DNA of 64,000 bases from an uncultured Methanobrevibacter sp. (GTDB lineage: Archaea > Methanobacteriota > Methanobacteria > Methanobacteriales > Methanobacteriaceae), in assembly GCF_902788255.1 (NCBI RefSeq), contig NZ_CADAJR010000007.1, positions 1 to 64,000 of the forward strand. Reading direction: 5' to 3'. The notes below the pieces were generated by a model. It was given only the letters and a program-made list of their open reading frames with translations, did not search any database and was not told the DNA's origin. The translations under genes and the position numbers were made by a program. Positions 17,367 to 26,770 of this stretch are shown piece by piece (the first letter of the stretch is position 1; each line of letters opens with the position of its first letter).

Positions 17367-18386
17367 TTAGTATTTTGTTTTTAAAATACTAATTAAGTCA
17401 GTCAACATCGCTGAAGCAGTTTCAAGTGAACCTGCTCCGAGACCAATTACTGAAACTTCATCAGCCAAATCTGTCTTGATTGTAGCCATGTTTAAAGTTC
17501 CGCTTACATCATAGGAACTTCCTCTTTTAACCAAACGAGGAGATACCTGCAAATTATCAGGAGATACTTCAGCTATCAGTTTGATTAAGTAATCATCCTT
17601 TTTGGCAAGCTCAATAGCCTGGGAGTTGATTTTTGAAATACCTTCAACCTTAACGTCGCTATAGGTTGCATCAATACCCAAAAGGGAATTTGCCAAGATG
17701 ACTGTCTTACAGGCTGCGTCAATACCTTCAACATCCTGTGTTGGGTCGGTTTCTGCAATACCCAATTCCTGTGACTCTTTCAAGATCACTTCATATTCTG
17801 AACCTTCAGCAGTCATCCTTGATAGGATATAATTTGTAGTACCGTTTAAAATACCCTTGATTGATTTTATATCACATGAGGAAAGAGTTTCCTTAGTAAA
17901 ATTGATGATTGGCATTGATCCTCCGACACTCGCTTCATACTTGAATTCAACGCCTGCTTTTTCTGCTGCATCAACAACTTCCCTGAATTTTAAAGCCAAA
18001 TGTCCTTTGTTTGAAGTTACTACATCTTTACCTTGTTCAAATGCTTTGAATGTTAATGATAATGCAGGTTCTGCATCAACGATATTAGTAGGAGTTGCTT
18101 CTATAAGACAATCGTATTCAACAGCATCAAGAACATCTGCACCATTAATATCAGACCCGAATTCAGGATATGCAGATAATTTTCCTTCTTCTTTTTTGGT
18201 TTTGACAAGCAATTCTTCATCCAATCCATCTTGAGATATTGCAGATGTAGATGAATCAGCTGCAGCAACAACTTTAACATTGACTCCAGTTTTATCCTTA
18301 ATTAAATCCCTTTTCATGGAAAGTGCATTGGCGACACCTTGGCCAACTGAACCAAATCCCATGATAATAACTCTACATTCATCCAT
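17367..18386 (-). CDS. hom: Homoserine dehydrogenase
   Basis: 339 residues from ATG 18386. It reduces aspartate semialdehyde to homoserine, the branch point for threonine and methionine. The Rossmann motif [13 protein letters not shown] is at the N-terminus, [10 protein letters not shown] is in the substrate region, and the family signature ending [14 protein letters not shown] is present. No C-terminal ACT domain is fused. Instead a separate ACT protein is encoded just upstream (gap of 8 bp), which could confer feedback control. With MetX (22413) and MetY (58276) it supplies the methionine pathway. Confidence 0.92.
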   Translation of the reverse strand: MDECRVIIMGFGSVGQGVANALSMKRDLIKDKTGVNVKVVAAADSSTSAISQDGLDEELLVKTKKEEGKLSAYPEFGSDINGADVLDAVEYDCLIEATPTNIVDAEPALSLTFKAFEQGKDVVTSNKGHLALKFREVVDAAEKAGVEFKYEASVGGSMPIINFTKETLSSCDIKSIKGILNGTTNYILSRMTAEGSEYEVILKESQELGIAETDPTQDVEGIDAACKTVILANSLLGIDATYSDVKVEGISKINSQAIELAKKDDYLIKLIAEVSPDNLQVSPRLVKRGSSYDVSGTLNMATIKTDLADEVSVIGLGAGSLETASAMLTDLISILKTKY

Positions 18387-18394
18387 AATAATCA

Positions 18395-18880
18395 CTATAC
18401 CTCATTAATTACTAACAATTCCTTTTCCTCAGCAATTTCAGCAATTCTGTCAAAGACTATTTGCTTTTTACCGACATCAGCTTCGATATTAATTAATGCT
18501 GTGGATTTATCCTCACCATCCAGTTTGATATCAAATGCAACGATTACTACACCTTCCAAATCGTTGATTCTATCCATGGTGTCCCTTAAGTCCTGATCTA
18601 CAATGTGTCCAAAGAAAATTGTTGTAATCTTTTCCTTTTTAACAACACCATCCATCTCGATAATGGTGAATCCCAATTCCTCAAATCTTTCAACAATATT
18701 TTTTAAATCTTCCTGTTCACCTTCAATTGTTAGTTGAACCGGAACATTGCCATTTTCATTTTTGTAATCTCTTTTATGGATAACGGTTACGAGATTTCCG
18801 CCAAGACTCCTGATTGGTTCCAATGCCTTGACCAATTGTCCTGGAGTATCCATAAGTTCAATAACTAAATTGATTCTCAT
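18395..18880 (-). CDS. Tandem ACT-domain regulatory protein
   Basis: 161 residues from ATG 18880, which has a GAGTGAT site upstream; the frame runs to 18919. Two ACT-like units are visible: an N-terminal one ([21 protein letters not shown], a hallmark ligand-binding start) and a C-terminal one ([21 protein letters not shown]). ACT domains bind amino acids. Adjacent to homoserine dehydrogenase, it probably senses threonine, methionine or a related amino acid and modulates that enzyme. That role is inferred from position and domain. Confidence 0.85.
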   Translation of the reverse strand: MRINLVIELMDTPGQLVKALEPIRSLGGNLVTVIHKRDYKNENGNVPVQLTIEGEQEDLKNIVERFEELGFTIIEMDGVVKKEKITTIFFGHIVDQDLRDTMDRINDLEGVVIVAFDIKLDGEDKSTALINIEADVGKKQIVFDRIAEIAEEKELLVINEV

Positions 18881-18890
18881 AAAATCACTC

Positions 18891-19106
18891 TTAATTAGTC
18901 CAATCTGCTCTTTTAACAATTAAATTTCCATCTTTGTCAATATTAGCATTTCTTAATATTTTTTCTGGATTTTTCTCTTTGGACTTGTCTTCACGTGTTA
19001 AGTTTAAGTTATCGGTAATGTACCAGGTTTCGTCTGAATCTGGAATGTCTTCCAATATTTTTGAGAATTTTTCTATTATTTCTTCTGCATCTTTTTCGAT
19101 TGACAT
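18891..19106 (-). CDS. GatC-like small subunit of Asp-tRNA(Asn)/Glu-tRNA(Gln) amidotransferase (probable)
   Basis: 71 residues from ATG 19106, with AGGAG nine bases upstream. The pattern is a helical N-terminal half (EKDAEEIIEKFSKILEDI), an acidic turn, then EKNPEKILRNANIDKDGNLIVKRADW. This resembles archaeal GatC, which wraps around GatA and GatB. I recall the gene order GatC-like, ACT protein, homoserine dehydrogenase with asparagine synthetase nearby from other Methanobacteriales, and this window matches it. GatA and GatB are not here. The short length leaves room for doubt. Confidence 0.6.
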   Translation of the reverse strand: MSIEKDAEEIIEKFSKILEDIPDSDETWYITDNLNLTREDKSKEKNPEKILRNANIDKDGNLIVKRADWTN

Positions 19107-19254
19107 AAACATAAACTCCTAATAATTAATAATATATTTATTATGTTTTTTTACATTAATAAAGTTAAAGAAAAATTAGAAAAAAAGAAGTGATGGTAAA
19201 AAAATTATCTGCAATTCAATTTCATATTAATGAATGGATATTCCAAACAAATAA

Positions 19255-20703
19255 TCATTCTAGAAATTTGGATATATCAGTATCCTTCAAAATTTTCTTT
19301 CTTAAAATCTTGTCGATGCCGGTTCCATACTGGGCAGCCTTCTTTGGCCTGTATGCTATTTCATAGTCAAGCCCTTCCTCAAAGGCCAGTTTCCTTAAAA
19401 TGCTTTTTCGCATTTCATCATGCATTGAAACAATTTTTTTGTTGTCCTGAATATTCAAAACCAGCTCCACTAACTTTTCATCCAGGAAAGGCAATCTCAA
19501 TTCTACTGAATTAAGCATTGAGCATGCATCATCCCTTTCAAGGTTTACATGATACATGTTTGAGATGTCCTCCCTTATATCATAATTCAGTGTATCGTCG
19601 ACGAAGCTTTTAAGGTATCTTTTATATCCTCCGAAAAGCTCATCTGCACCCTGACCGGAAATTGCAACTTTTATACCGTCTTCAGCAGCCATTTTTGTTG
19701 CAAAATAAGTTGTGAGACCAACACCCAACTTCATGAGATTGTCATCTCCGATTGCCCTTACAACATCAGGCAACGCCTCTCTGACCATGTCTTCGGTTAT
19801 CTCACATATCTCCAGCTCAAGATTAAGGAATTTTGCTGCATATTTGGCGGCATCAATATCATGGGAGCCTTCCCTGCCCACGGCATAGAGTTTTATCTTA
19901 AGGCCAATGTTTTCGGATATTTCCTTTAAAAACAATGCCAGATATGAACTGTCGACACCACCTGAAAATATTACACCAACCTCATATAATTCCTCAACCC
20001 TTGTGGCAACACTTAACTTTAATAGCTTGTCTATTTTACTTACGTCACCTTCAAAGATCTTTTCATATAATGCCTGTGCCGGAGCTATATCCTGCCAGTT
20101 AAATAGTATGTGTTCAGGCTTTAAGGTTTCAATTTCTGAAAAACCCACTTGACTTAAAGCCTGTCTAGTTGATGCAAAACCGCAAAGGTCTTCGGTTTGT
20201 GAGTAGAATAACGGTTTGACCCCTAATGAGTCACGTGCAATTGCAAGGTTTTCACCATCCCAAACGGCAAATGCATAATCACCGTCAATTAGTCTTTGAG
20301 CCATCTGTATTGCATTAAGCAAGTCTCCCTTATTGTAAAAATCAATTAAATAGAGCAATGCTTCCGCATCAGATTTTACTTCAGCCTCAACGCCAACCTT
20401 CTGTACAAGGTTTCTGATGGTTCTGAAATTGTACAAAACACCGTCAAAAACCAAAACGAGACTGCCGTTTGAGACAGGCTGGGCCAATGACTGACGGTCC
20501 TCAGTATCATAAACGGAAAGCAAATTATGACCGAAAGCTATTTCATAACTTCCGTCATCATTGAATTCATCCAAATCAATATCAAGTTTTATATCATCGA
20601 GAAAAACCCCCGATGCATCAGGACCTCTGTTTTTGGATGCTTTCAACATTTCTAAAATATCATTACCATTAAATTTTCCTTGAAGACCTACTATTGAACT
20701 CAT
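19255..20703 (-). CDS. Asparagine synthetase-like protein with degenerate glutaminase domain
   Basis: 482 residues in two domains. The C-terminal synthetase domain is intact: PP-loop FSGGVDSSYLA and AISGQGADELFGGYKRYL for aspartyl-AMP chemistry. The N-terminal class II glutamine amidotransferase domain lacks its key residues. The second residue, which must be the nucleophilic cysteine (MCGI in active enzymes), is serine (MSSIVGL), and the usual VNGEIYN is FDGVLYN, so the Asn and Glu of the ammonia pocket are gone. It may use free ammonia, abundant for a methanogen, or have another acceptor. Near the GatC-like gene, so two asparagine routes may coexist. Confidence 0.85.
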   Translation of the reverse strand: MSSIVGLQGKFNGNDILEMLKASKNRGPDASGVFLDDIKLDIDLDEFNDDGSYEIAFGHNLLSVYDTEDRQSLAQPVSNGSLVLVFDGVLYNFRTIRNLVQKVGVEAEVKSDAEALLYLIDFYNKGDLLNAIQMAQRLIDGDYAFAVWDGENLAIARDSLGVKPLFYSQTEDLCGFASTRQALSQVGFSEIETLKPEHILFNWQDIAPAQALYEKIFEGDVSKIDKLLKLSVATRVEELYEVGVIFSGGVDSSYLALFLKEISENIGLKIKLYAVGREGSHDIDAAKYAAKFLNLELEICEITEDMVREALPDVVRAIGDDNLMKLGVGLTTYFATKMAAEDGIKVAISGQGADELFGGYKRYLKSFVDDTLNYDIREDISNMYHVNLERDDACSMLNSVELRLPFLDEKLVELVLNIQDNKKIVSMHDEMRKSILRKLAFEEGLDYEIAYRPKKAAQYGTGIDKILRKKILKDTDISKFLE

Positions 20704-20785
20704 GGTTATAATATAAAATTATAATAGTACTTAAAATTTAAGTGACGTGTTGAAAAAAAAGATTAGTGAATCTCACTGTACATGA

Positions 20786-21352
20786 TTACACTACTCTAAG
20801 AAATTCAAAAATCCTGTCCTTGAACCTGTTGACTATGAACGCTCCAAAAATTCCAATCAATGCACCTATAAGGACATCATCCGGATAATGCACTCCACAG
20901 TATACCCTTGAAAGCACCACGAGGACTGCAAATATTGCCAAAACAATGTCAATAATAATCTGATGCTTCTTGACCAATCCCTCCATATTCAGCAAAAAGA
21001 CACTGACTACAGCCAATGTTGAAGCGGCATGGCCTGACGGGAAGGAATTCGGATCATCTTCCGGAACCAACAGACGAACATTTTCCAAAGCCATGAACGG
21101 TCTTGGCTCATGAACAAGATTTTTTAAAGCTAAAACTATCACATCAGAAACCAGCAATGCCACCAATGCTATGATTGCAACTTTTTTAAGAGTATCCCTT
21201 TTGGTTATGACTGAAAAGATTAACAGCGCCACCACCAATAAAAACAGAAAAACGAATCCTCCAAAGTGAGTTACAGTCGGCATAATCACATCCAAAGTCT
21301 GATTCTGCATAAACTGATTTATATAAATAAACAAAGCTTCATTAATATTCAT
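20786..21352 (-). CDS. PAP2-superfamily membrane phosphatase
   Basis: 188 residues with about six membrane helices. All three phosphatase motifs are visible: KNLVHEPRP (K-x6-RP), PSGHA, and SRVYCGVHYPDD (SR-x5-H-x3-D). Such enzymes dephosphorylate polyprenyl diphosphates or phosphatidate on the outer face of the membrane. In Methanobacteriales a likely task is recycling undecaprenyl or dolichyl-like diphosphate used for pseudomurein and glycoprotein synthesis, but the substrate is not shown. It follows azlD with a 9-bp gap. Confidence 0.9.
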   Translation of the reverse strand: MNINEALFIYINQFMQNQTLDVIMPTVTHFGGFVFLFLLVVALLIFSVITKRDTLKKVAIIALVALLVSDVIVLALKNLVHEPRPFMALENVRLLVPEDDPNSFPSGHAASTLAVVSVFLLNMEGLVKKHQIIIDIVLAIFAVLVVLSRVYCGVHYPDDVLIGALIGIFGAFIVNRFKDRIFEFLRVV

Positions 21353-21361
21353 TTTATCTCC

Positions 21362-21676
21362 TCAAAAGAATGGTACAATCGAATAAACTGTTATCAAAAC
21401 TACCACTGTCAAAATTACTATTGCCCCTAAAGGAACCTTTTTCCATGCAAGTCCCGCCGCCACAACAGCACCAATCAATCCTATATACCACAGCTGATTG
21501 TCCACTGTCAATACCCCAGGACATATCAGTGCCGCAAGGGCAGTATAGGGAATAAGATTCAAGAACTTCTCCGCCTTTGGAGGGAAGTTCAGTTTATCAA
21601 CAAAGAGGGCAGGTATCAGCCTTGGAATGAATGTCACAACAGCACATCCCAAAATTACCAAGTTAACATAATCCAT
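21362..21676 (-). CDS. azlD: AzlD family branched-chain amino acid transport protein
   Basis: 104 residues with four hydrophobic helices and the conserved IPRLIPALFV segment near the N-terminus followed by FLNLIPYTALAALICPG. AzlD pairs with AzlC to export branched-chain amino acids and analogues. Two consecutive ATGs (21679, 21676) follow a GGAGGGG site; the second gives better spacing and overlaps the azlC stop. Length is normal. Confidence 0.88.
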   Translation of the reverse strand: MDYVNLVILGCAVVTFIPRLIPALFVDKLNFPPKAEKFLNLIPYTALAALICPGVLTVDNQLWYIGLIGAVVAAGLAWKKVPLGAIVILTVVVLITVYSIVPFF

Positions 21677-22368
21677 CATTCATCCCCTCCAAGAATATAT
21701 TCATCATCAACGATATACATTCCAACCGCCGCACCGATAAGTGTTGAAACGATAAGTGACCAGTTTCCCAAAAATTGACCTAAAATAATATTTAAAACCG
21801 CAGTTATCAAGACAAGAAGCGCAATCTGCTTGCTTTCCTTGATTGACGGAACAAGAATTGCAACGAAAAGCGCATACAATGAAATGTTGAAACTGTTTGT
21901 AACGATAACAGGCAAAATGTCAAGTACAACGACACCTATTCCCGCTCCCACAATCCAGCTCAGCCATGCAAATACTGCAATACCCAAATATACCCAGATG
22001 TTTGAATCCTCACTTAAGGAAAACATTGCAAATGACTCATCAACGGTAACGTGAGCCGCAAGTATGTTCAAAGGCAAACTGGACTTTTCAACCTGATTTA
22101 GAACACAGGTGGACATTACAAAGTACCTCAGGTTCACTACAAAATTGGTAAGAATTATTGCCATTGCAGTCGCACCGCTTAAAAGCATTGAAGCCGCAAT
22201 GATCTGACCGGCACCAGCATAGACCAGCACTGACATTGAAATTGTCTGAAGGAGAGTCATACCTGCCTTTATTGCAATTGCAGCATATCCTATTCCCATC
22301 GGAACATATCCAAAGGCAATTGGAATACCCTTTTTACATCCCTCGATAAAACGTTCCCTTCTTGACAA
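21676..22368 (-). CDS. azlC: AzlC family branched-chain amino acid permease
   Basis: 230 residues with about seven membrane helices. Family blocks near the start are RFIEGCKKGIPIAFGYVPMGIGYA and SVLVYAGAGQIIAASML, and VNLRYFVMSTC follows. It is the large subunit of the AzlCD exporter. The overlap with azlD means translational coupling. Confidence 0.9.
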   Translation of the reverse strand: MSRRERFIEGCKKGIPIAFGYVPMGIGYAAIAIKAGMTLLQTISMSVLVYAGAGQIIAASMLLSGATAMAIILTNFVVNLRYFVMSTCVLNQVEKSSLPLNILAAHVTVDESFAMFSLSEDSNIWVYLGIAVFAWLSWIVGAGIGVVVLDILPVIVTNSFNISLYALFVAILVPSIKESKQIALLVLITAVLNIILGQFLGNWSLIVSTLIGAAVGMYIVDDEYILGGDE

Positions 22369-22412
22369 AATAACGACTCCAAAAAATAATCAAAAAATAG
22401 AATTTAAGTAAT

Positions 22413-23879
22413 TTAACTTAATAAATTACTTATTTGGTCGGTTGTAATTAAACCGAGCACTTTCATATCCTCATCAACAACAGGAAGACAGGATATATCA
22501 AATTTCCTCATCATACGTGCTATATCTTCAATTGCATCATCGGCATGACAATACTTGACCGTTGTTGTCATGATGTCCTTTAACTGGTCTGCTCCCGTTG
22601 CAATTGATTTTGAAACATCCCAACTGGTAACAATACCAATAAGCTTATAATCACTAGTAACAACCGGAATATGAGTAACATGCTTATCCCACATCAATTT
22701 GGCTGCATCTTCAATGTTTGCATTTTCACGAATTGTTGCAATTTTTTCCATCATCAAATCTTCAACAATACTTTCAGACAGGAATTTAGACAACATATGA
22801 TTTAATTGTCCTTTTTCAAGCAAAAATGCATCATGACCATAGTTGGATTTGACTTCAGAATATGAAACTTCAAGTTCATTCGCATTCAGAGAGTTGACAA
22901 TCTCCATACTTTGCTCGGACGGATAAAGCCAATCTGAATCAACTGAAATCACATGAACTTTTGATTCAACACCCTTAAAACCATCAATTAATGAATTGTT
23001 TATTCTTAAATCGAACAGATCGACCGCCTTTGTAATAAATAAATAACTGTTAGCATCAAAACGTTTGACAAATGTTTCACCCTGATGTTTCAGGTAGCTT
23101 TCAATCTGGAAATCAATTGAAAAGTCATAGCTTATTTCCTCCTTGTCCTGAAGACCTCTTCCAAACTTGATATCCATAGATTCATCGCTTAGATAAGTAA
23201 TGTGAGCAATCATACGGGCAAGAGACAATCCGTTACCTGGAAGCTTGCCGGTTTCATAATAGTTTCCGCCATTCCAGTTCGGATCTGAAAATATTGCCTG
23301 ACGGCCAACATCATTAAAAGCAATCTGCTGAGGGGAAGACATAGCGGTTGTGGCAATTGGAATTGCCTTTTTCATCATTTCAGGATAGGATACCATCCAT
23401 TCTAGAACCTGCATTCCACCCATTGATCCACCAATTACAGCCATCAGTTGGCTGATTTCAAAATGGTCGATGAGTTTCTTTTGAACACGAACCATATCCC
23501 CTATAGTAATTACAGGGAAATTGAGTGCATATGGCTTTCCAGTCTTTGGATCTATTGAACTTGGGCCGGTTGTTCCCTTACAACCACCTAATACATTCGA
23601 ACATATGATGAAATACTTTTCTGTGTCCAATGCCTTGCCTGGACCGATTACTATTTCCCACCAACCTGGTTTTTTATCACCTTTATGCCAACCTGCTGCG
23701 TGTGCATCACCAGTTAAAGCATGACAAACCAATATGGCATTAGATTTTTCCTTGTTAAGTTCACCATAGGTTTCATAAGCTACGGTAACCTCTTCTAAAA
23801 CCTTACCACTATCCAATTCAATAGGTTCATCAATTTGGAGATATTGAGTTTCAACGTTTCCAACAGATTCTTTGTTCAT
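22413..23879 (-). CDS. metX: Homoserine O-acetyltransferase with C-terminal CBS pair
   Basis: 488 residues. Residues 1-370 are the MetX alpha/beta hydrolase: [13 protein letters not shown], the nucleophile elbow GGSMGGMQ, Asp in [10 protein letters not shown] and His in YGHDAFLL form the catalytic triad. It acetylates homoserine with acetyl-CoA for methionine synthesis. Residues about 375-488 carry two CBS motifs ([28 protein letters not shown] and [29 protein letters not shown]), an adenosyl-ligand sensor that may bind SAM or ATP and regulate the enzyme. The MetX-CBS fusion is known from methanogens. A GAGGAAG site precedes the ATG, inside the end of the RNase III gene. Confidence 0.92.
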   Translation of the reverse strand: MNKESVGNVETQYLQIDEPIELDSGKVLEEVTVAYETYGELNKEKSNAILVCHALTGDAHAAGWHKGDKKPGWWEIVIGPGKALDTEKYFIICSNVLGGCKGTTGPSSIDPKTGKPYALNFPVITIGDMVRVQKKLIDHFEISQLMAVIGGSMGGMQVLEWMVSYPEMMKKAIPIATTAMSSPQQIAFNDVGRQAIFSDPNWNGGNYYETGKLPGNGLSLARMIAHITYLSDESMDIKFGRGLQDKEEISYDFSIDFQIESYLKHQGETFVKRFDANSYLFITKAVDLFDLRINNSLIDGFKGVESKVHVISVDSDWLYPSEQSMEIVNSLNANELEVSYSEVKSNYGHDAFLLEKGQLNHMLSKFLSESIVEDLMMEKIATIRENANIEDAAKLMWDKHVTHIPVVTSDYKLIGIVTSWDVSKSIATGADQLKDIMTTTVKYCHADDAIEDIARMMRKFDISCLPVVDEDMKVLGLITTDQISNLLS

Positions 23880-24551
23880 TTACTTCCTCCCAATCCTCAT
23901 TTTGCGTATTGCACCTTTTGAAGATGATTGTTCAGCTTCTTTTTTATTTTTACCTCTTCCAACACCCATTTCCTTACCATTTACCATACATGCCATAATA
24001 AATGTCTTGTCATGGGGAACTCCGTATTCTTTCAATATTTTATATTCTATAACTAATCCTTCCATGTCCGCATATTCTTTTAATTGGGACTTGTAGTCTT
24101 CAAAAAAGACTCTTTTTTGGTCAATATACTTAATTATCCATTCGGAAATGAATTTTTTTGCAAAATCCAAACCTTTATCAAGAAATATTGCTCCTAAAAA
24201 GGATTCAAATATGTCTGCGGTTATTGAAATTACTTCATTTTTAGTTAAGTTTGATTCCTCAACTGAAATTTTGAGATAATCCCCTAATTTTAACTTTTGG
24301 GAATAATATATCAAAGCATTTTGGCAAACAAAATTTGATCGGATTTTTGTCAACTCACCTTCTTCATATTGAGGATATTTTTTATATAGATATTCAGAGA
24401 CTATAAGACTTAAAACTGAATCTCCCAAATACTCTAATCTCTCATAGTTATAATCTAAATTGTTTTTAGTCGCATATGAAGAGTGGGTAAATGCTATATC
24501 ATATAAATGTTCATTTTTAGTTTCAATATTAAATTTTTCAAATAAATCCAT
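23880..24551 (-). CDS. rnc: Ribonuclease III
   Basis: 223 residues with the bacterial-type layout. The catalytic RIIID domain (about 1-140) contains the signature YERLEYLGDSVLSLIVSEYL, and the second acidic pair lies in ITADIFESFLGAIFLDKG. A double-stranded RNA-binding domain follows (about 148-222), ending with GKNKKEAEQSSSKGAIRKM. RNase III is uncommon in archaea but occurs in some methanogens. Here it is complete and adjoins metX with no gap. It could mature rRNA or structured RNAs. No other bacterial RNA-processing genes are nearby. Confidence 0.92.
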   Translation of the reverse strand: MDLFEKFNIETKNEHLYDIAFTHSSYATKNNLDYNYERLEYLGDSVLSLIVSEYLYKKYPQYEEGELTKIRSNFVCQNALIYYSQKLKLGDYLKISVEESNLTKNEVISITADIFESFLGAIFLDKGLDFAKKFISEWIIKYIDQKRVFFEDYKSQLKEYADMEGLVIEYKILKEYGVPHDKTFIMACMVNGKEMGVGRGKNKKEAEQSSSKGAIRKMRIGRK

Positions 24552-24630
24552 ATTAATGCCCAGTCAAATTAATATTATTATTAGTTATGAAATTAAACTT
24601 ATATATAAGTATATATAACTATAGTTATAT

Positions 24631-24652
24631 ATATTGATTACCAAATGCTCTC
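24631..24652 (+). repeat. 22-bp repeat, copy 1 (also at 26687)
   Basis: ATATTGATTACCAAATGCTC plus TC is identical to 26687-26708 and in the same orientation. Within it TTACCAAAT (24638-24646) is complementary to ATTTGGTAA (24701-24709), which ends two bases before the start codon of the next gene. A short leader structure could therefore cover the initiation region. Upstream is a TATA-rich palindromic stretch at about 24598-24630. Confidence 0.6.
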
Positions 24653-24711
24653 TCGCACTTGCCATTTATATATGGAATACCAAAATTAAATTAAAAAAGG
24701 ATTTGGTAAAT

Positions 24712-25047
24712 ATGATATTAAATTGGCAAGAAGAAATAACTAAAATAGACCCTGACATAAAATTCAGAGCACAAGGCGGATGGTTAAAAACCGTAGACCA
24801 ACTCGACAAAAGTGTCAAAAATGGATATTCCCTTGTTGGAGATTTCGTACAAGCTGGAAACTTCGAAGAAGAATACAGTGAAGGAATTTATCTTGACTGC
24901 AACAAGGAAGGAACCACCAAAAAGCCACAGCTAGACTACAGATTATTCCGTTTTAAAGATGGAAAAGTACGATTACTTGATATGGTAATCGACGGCAAAC
25001 AAGGCTGGGCAGTTGACCTATGGGATGCCTTAGAAGGGGAAATCTAA
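24712..25047 (+). CDS. Small conserved-looking cytosolic protein of unknown function
   Basis: 111 residues from ATG 24712, where the sequence becomes protein-like (MILNWQEEITKIDPDIKF); the open frame back to 24634 runs through the repeat and is not used. The product is acidic with two tryptophans near the C-terminus (GWAVDLWDALEGEI) and no membrane segment or metal motif. The family is not recognised. Its stop overlaps the convergent gene at 25044 by 4 bp. The start region can pair with the upstream 22-bp repeat. Confidence 0.7.
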   Translation: MILNWQEEITKIDPDIKFRAQGGWLKTVDQLDKSVKNGYSLVGDFVQAGNFEEEYSEGIYLDCNKEGTTKKPQLDYRLFRFKDGKVRLLDMVIDGKQGWAVDLWDALEGEI

Positions 25048-25433
25048 CTGTCTGAGATTTCATCCCTGAACCTGAACCTTGAAAATCCAGTTAACTGAAC
25101 ATCCATTATGGATTCAGGACAGATCGGTTCCTGCAAAAGAATTATTTTATGGTCCAGATTTTGAGGAAGCGCTTTACCCTTACCATCAACTATTCCCCTG
25201 AAACTAACATTGAACTCACCTGTATCGGATATGTTCATGGTTAACTTTTCACTGGAAAGCATATCCTCAAAAAAGTCCTCAACATCCATTATTTCAAAAA
25301 CAGGTGCAAGATAACTTACAGCCATCAACCCATTTTTGTTTTCACGTATTTTTACCCTTCTTTGATCTAATTCGATACTTTCTTTTGAATTTTTTGTAAT
25401 AGTAATCTTATTTGAAAAATCTTGGGAAAACAT
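25044..25433 (-). CDS. Hypothetical protein, paired with the gene at 25439
   Basis: 129 residues from ATG 25433, which lies just after the upstream stop (an in-frame start at 25454 would overlap). Mostly beta-rich: KITITKNSKESIELDQRRVKIRE, then KLTMNISDTGEFNVSFRG, and it ends RFRFRDEISDS. Both this protein and its upstream partner contain an ISDTG/ISQTG strand followed by an aromatic-Arg-Gly turn, so they may share a fold. No family is recognised. Co-transcribed with the partner. Confidence 0.7.
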   Translation of the reverse strand: MFSQDFSNKITITKNSKESIELDQRRVKIRENKNGLMAVSYLAPVFEIMDVEDFFEDMLSSEKLTMNISDTGEFNVSFRGIVDGKGKALPQNLDHKIILLQEPICPESIMDVQLTGFSRFRFRDEISDS

Positions 25434-25438
25434 GTTAT

Positions 25439-25849
25439 CTAACCGATATGGCAAAATTCACAGCATGCACAGGTTGGAGCAAAATATGAATCATCAGGTT
25501 CCACAATCGCCTTTTGGGCAAACAATGTGATATTGAATTTAGGTTCATATTCTTCGCTTACTTCTTTGGTCATTGGAGATAATCCTCTGTAATATACCGG
25601 CCTGTATCCAGTCTGTGAAATGTCAAAGTAGAATTTTTCACCTGTGGCAAATTTATTGAAGTACTCTTCAAGTGCCAAAGCCTGTTTAGGAGAAATTGAA
25701 AAGGTAAATCCCATTGTATCATCACTTCTTTGCCTGATTCCTGCGTTGGAAATATCCACAGCAAGTATATCATCGTTTCCCCTTACAAAAACAACACAGT
25801 TTTCCAAATCGACATCGTTTTCACGAGCTACATCCTTTAATTCTGTCAT
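25439..25849 (-). CDS. Hypothetical protein with C-terminal cysteine cluster
   Basis: 136 residues. AGGTGA lies six bases before the ATG. The body is alpha/beta (VVFVRGNDDILAVDIS, FSISPKQALALEEYFNKF, FYFDISQTGYRPVYYRGLS). The last ten residues are CACCEFCHIG, a CxCCxxC cluster that could bind iron-sulfur or zinc and is absent from the paired downstream protein. The cluster is reminiscent of tails on small redox proteins. Function unknown. Confidence 0.72.
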   Translation of the reverse strand: MTELKDVARENDVDLENCVVFVRGNDDILAVDISNAGIRQRSDDTMGFTFSISPKQALALEEYFNKFATGEKFYFDISQTGYRPVYYRGLSPMTKEVSEEYEPKFNITLFAQKAIVEPDDSYFAPTCACCEFCHIG

Positions 25850-25949
25850 AATGTGTCACCTAAAATATTTAGTCATACCTAAATTAATATAACAAACAAT
25901 AATTAATAAAGTTATCTAAAAAAAGTAGTATTTAAATTAAGTAGTAATT

Positions 25950-25990
25950 GAAAAAAAAGTATTTTGAAGAAGATTATCGAAATAATCTTC
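25950..25990 (-). terminator. Stem-loop and T-tract after the L37e gene
   Basis: GAAGATTAT (25969-25977) and ATAATCTTC (25982-25990) form a perfect 9-bp stem with a CGAA loop. On the minus strand a T8-9 tract follows at about 25951-25958. Confidence 0.65.
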
Positions 25991-26004
25991 ATGAATCAAC
26001 CAAC

Positions 26005-26193
26005 TTATACTAATCTTTGTCTAGTAGTTGGTTTTTTGTTTTGCCAGCTGTATCTCCTGAGTTTTTTGGATTTACCAAATCCACATGAAGCACAGACTTT
26101 TTTACGTATATGGTAAGTGTTTTTACCACATCTTCTACATCTGATATGGGTCTTTTTATTCTTTTTACCCATTGATGGAGTTCCCTTTGACAT
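26005..26193 (-). CDS. rpl37e: 50S ribosomal protein L37e
   Basis: 62 residues, the standard archaeal length. It opens [22 protein letters not shown], and two CxxC pairs (CRRCG and CASCG) hold zinc. The basic tail [12 protein letters not shown] is characteristic. It binds 23S rRNA in the large subunit. The order LSm then L37e is conserved in many euryarchaea and links RNA binding with translation. An AAGGAGGTG site precedes the start. Confidence 0.97.
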   Translation of the reverse strand: MSKGTPSMGKKNKKTHIRCRRCGKNTYHIRKKVCASCGFGKSKKLRRYSWQNKKPTTRQRLV

Positions 26194-26249
26194 TGATACA
26201 CCTCCTTAAGCTATCGTAAAAATATAATTAGAAAAGTATTGAATAATAC

Positions 26250-26489
<240 letters not shown>

Positions 26490-26686
26490 TTATATTATTA
26501 CAAATTTTAGTTTTTTAATATGAATTGAGTTTAACACTCATTATTAGACATAATATAATCAAGTTAAGATAAGACAAAACCTAATTAAAACTAATACTAT
26601 TAAATATAACTAACCTACTATATAAAGGTTACCTTATTTTAGGCGAAAATAATCAAAAAATAGCAAAGACAATAAATTTTAATATC

Positions 26687-26708
26687 ATATTGATTACCAA
26701 ATGCTCTC
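26687..26708 (+). repeat. 22-bp repeat, copy 2
   Basis: Identical in sequence and direction to 24631-24652, and likewise placed 60-85 bp upstream of a short plus-strand accessory gene. The following bases (CCCACGCTCC versus TCGCACTTGCC) are similar but not identical. The wider gap 26481-26770 otherwise holds the LSm promoter side and no ORF. Confidence 0.6.
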
Positions 26709-26770
26709 CCACGCTCCATAATATATAAGAGATACAGAGTTAAGTTCACACAACCATCACAGGCACAACC

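Noticed and set aside
20751-20780. Possible terminator (AGTGA/TCACT with T8) after the PAP2 gene
   Set aside because: The stem is only 5 bp and the loop short; it may act, but the signal is too weak to list as a feature.
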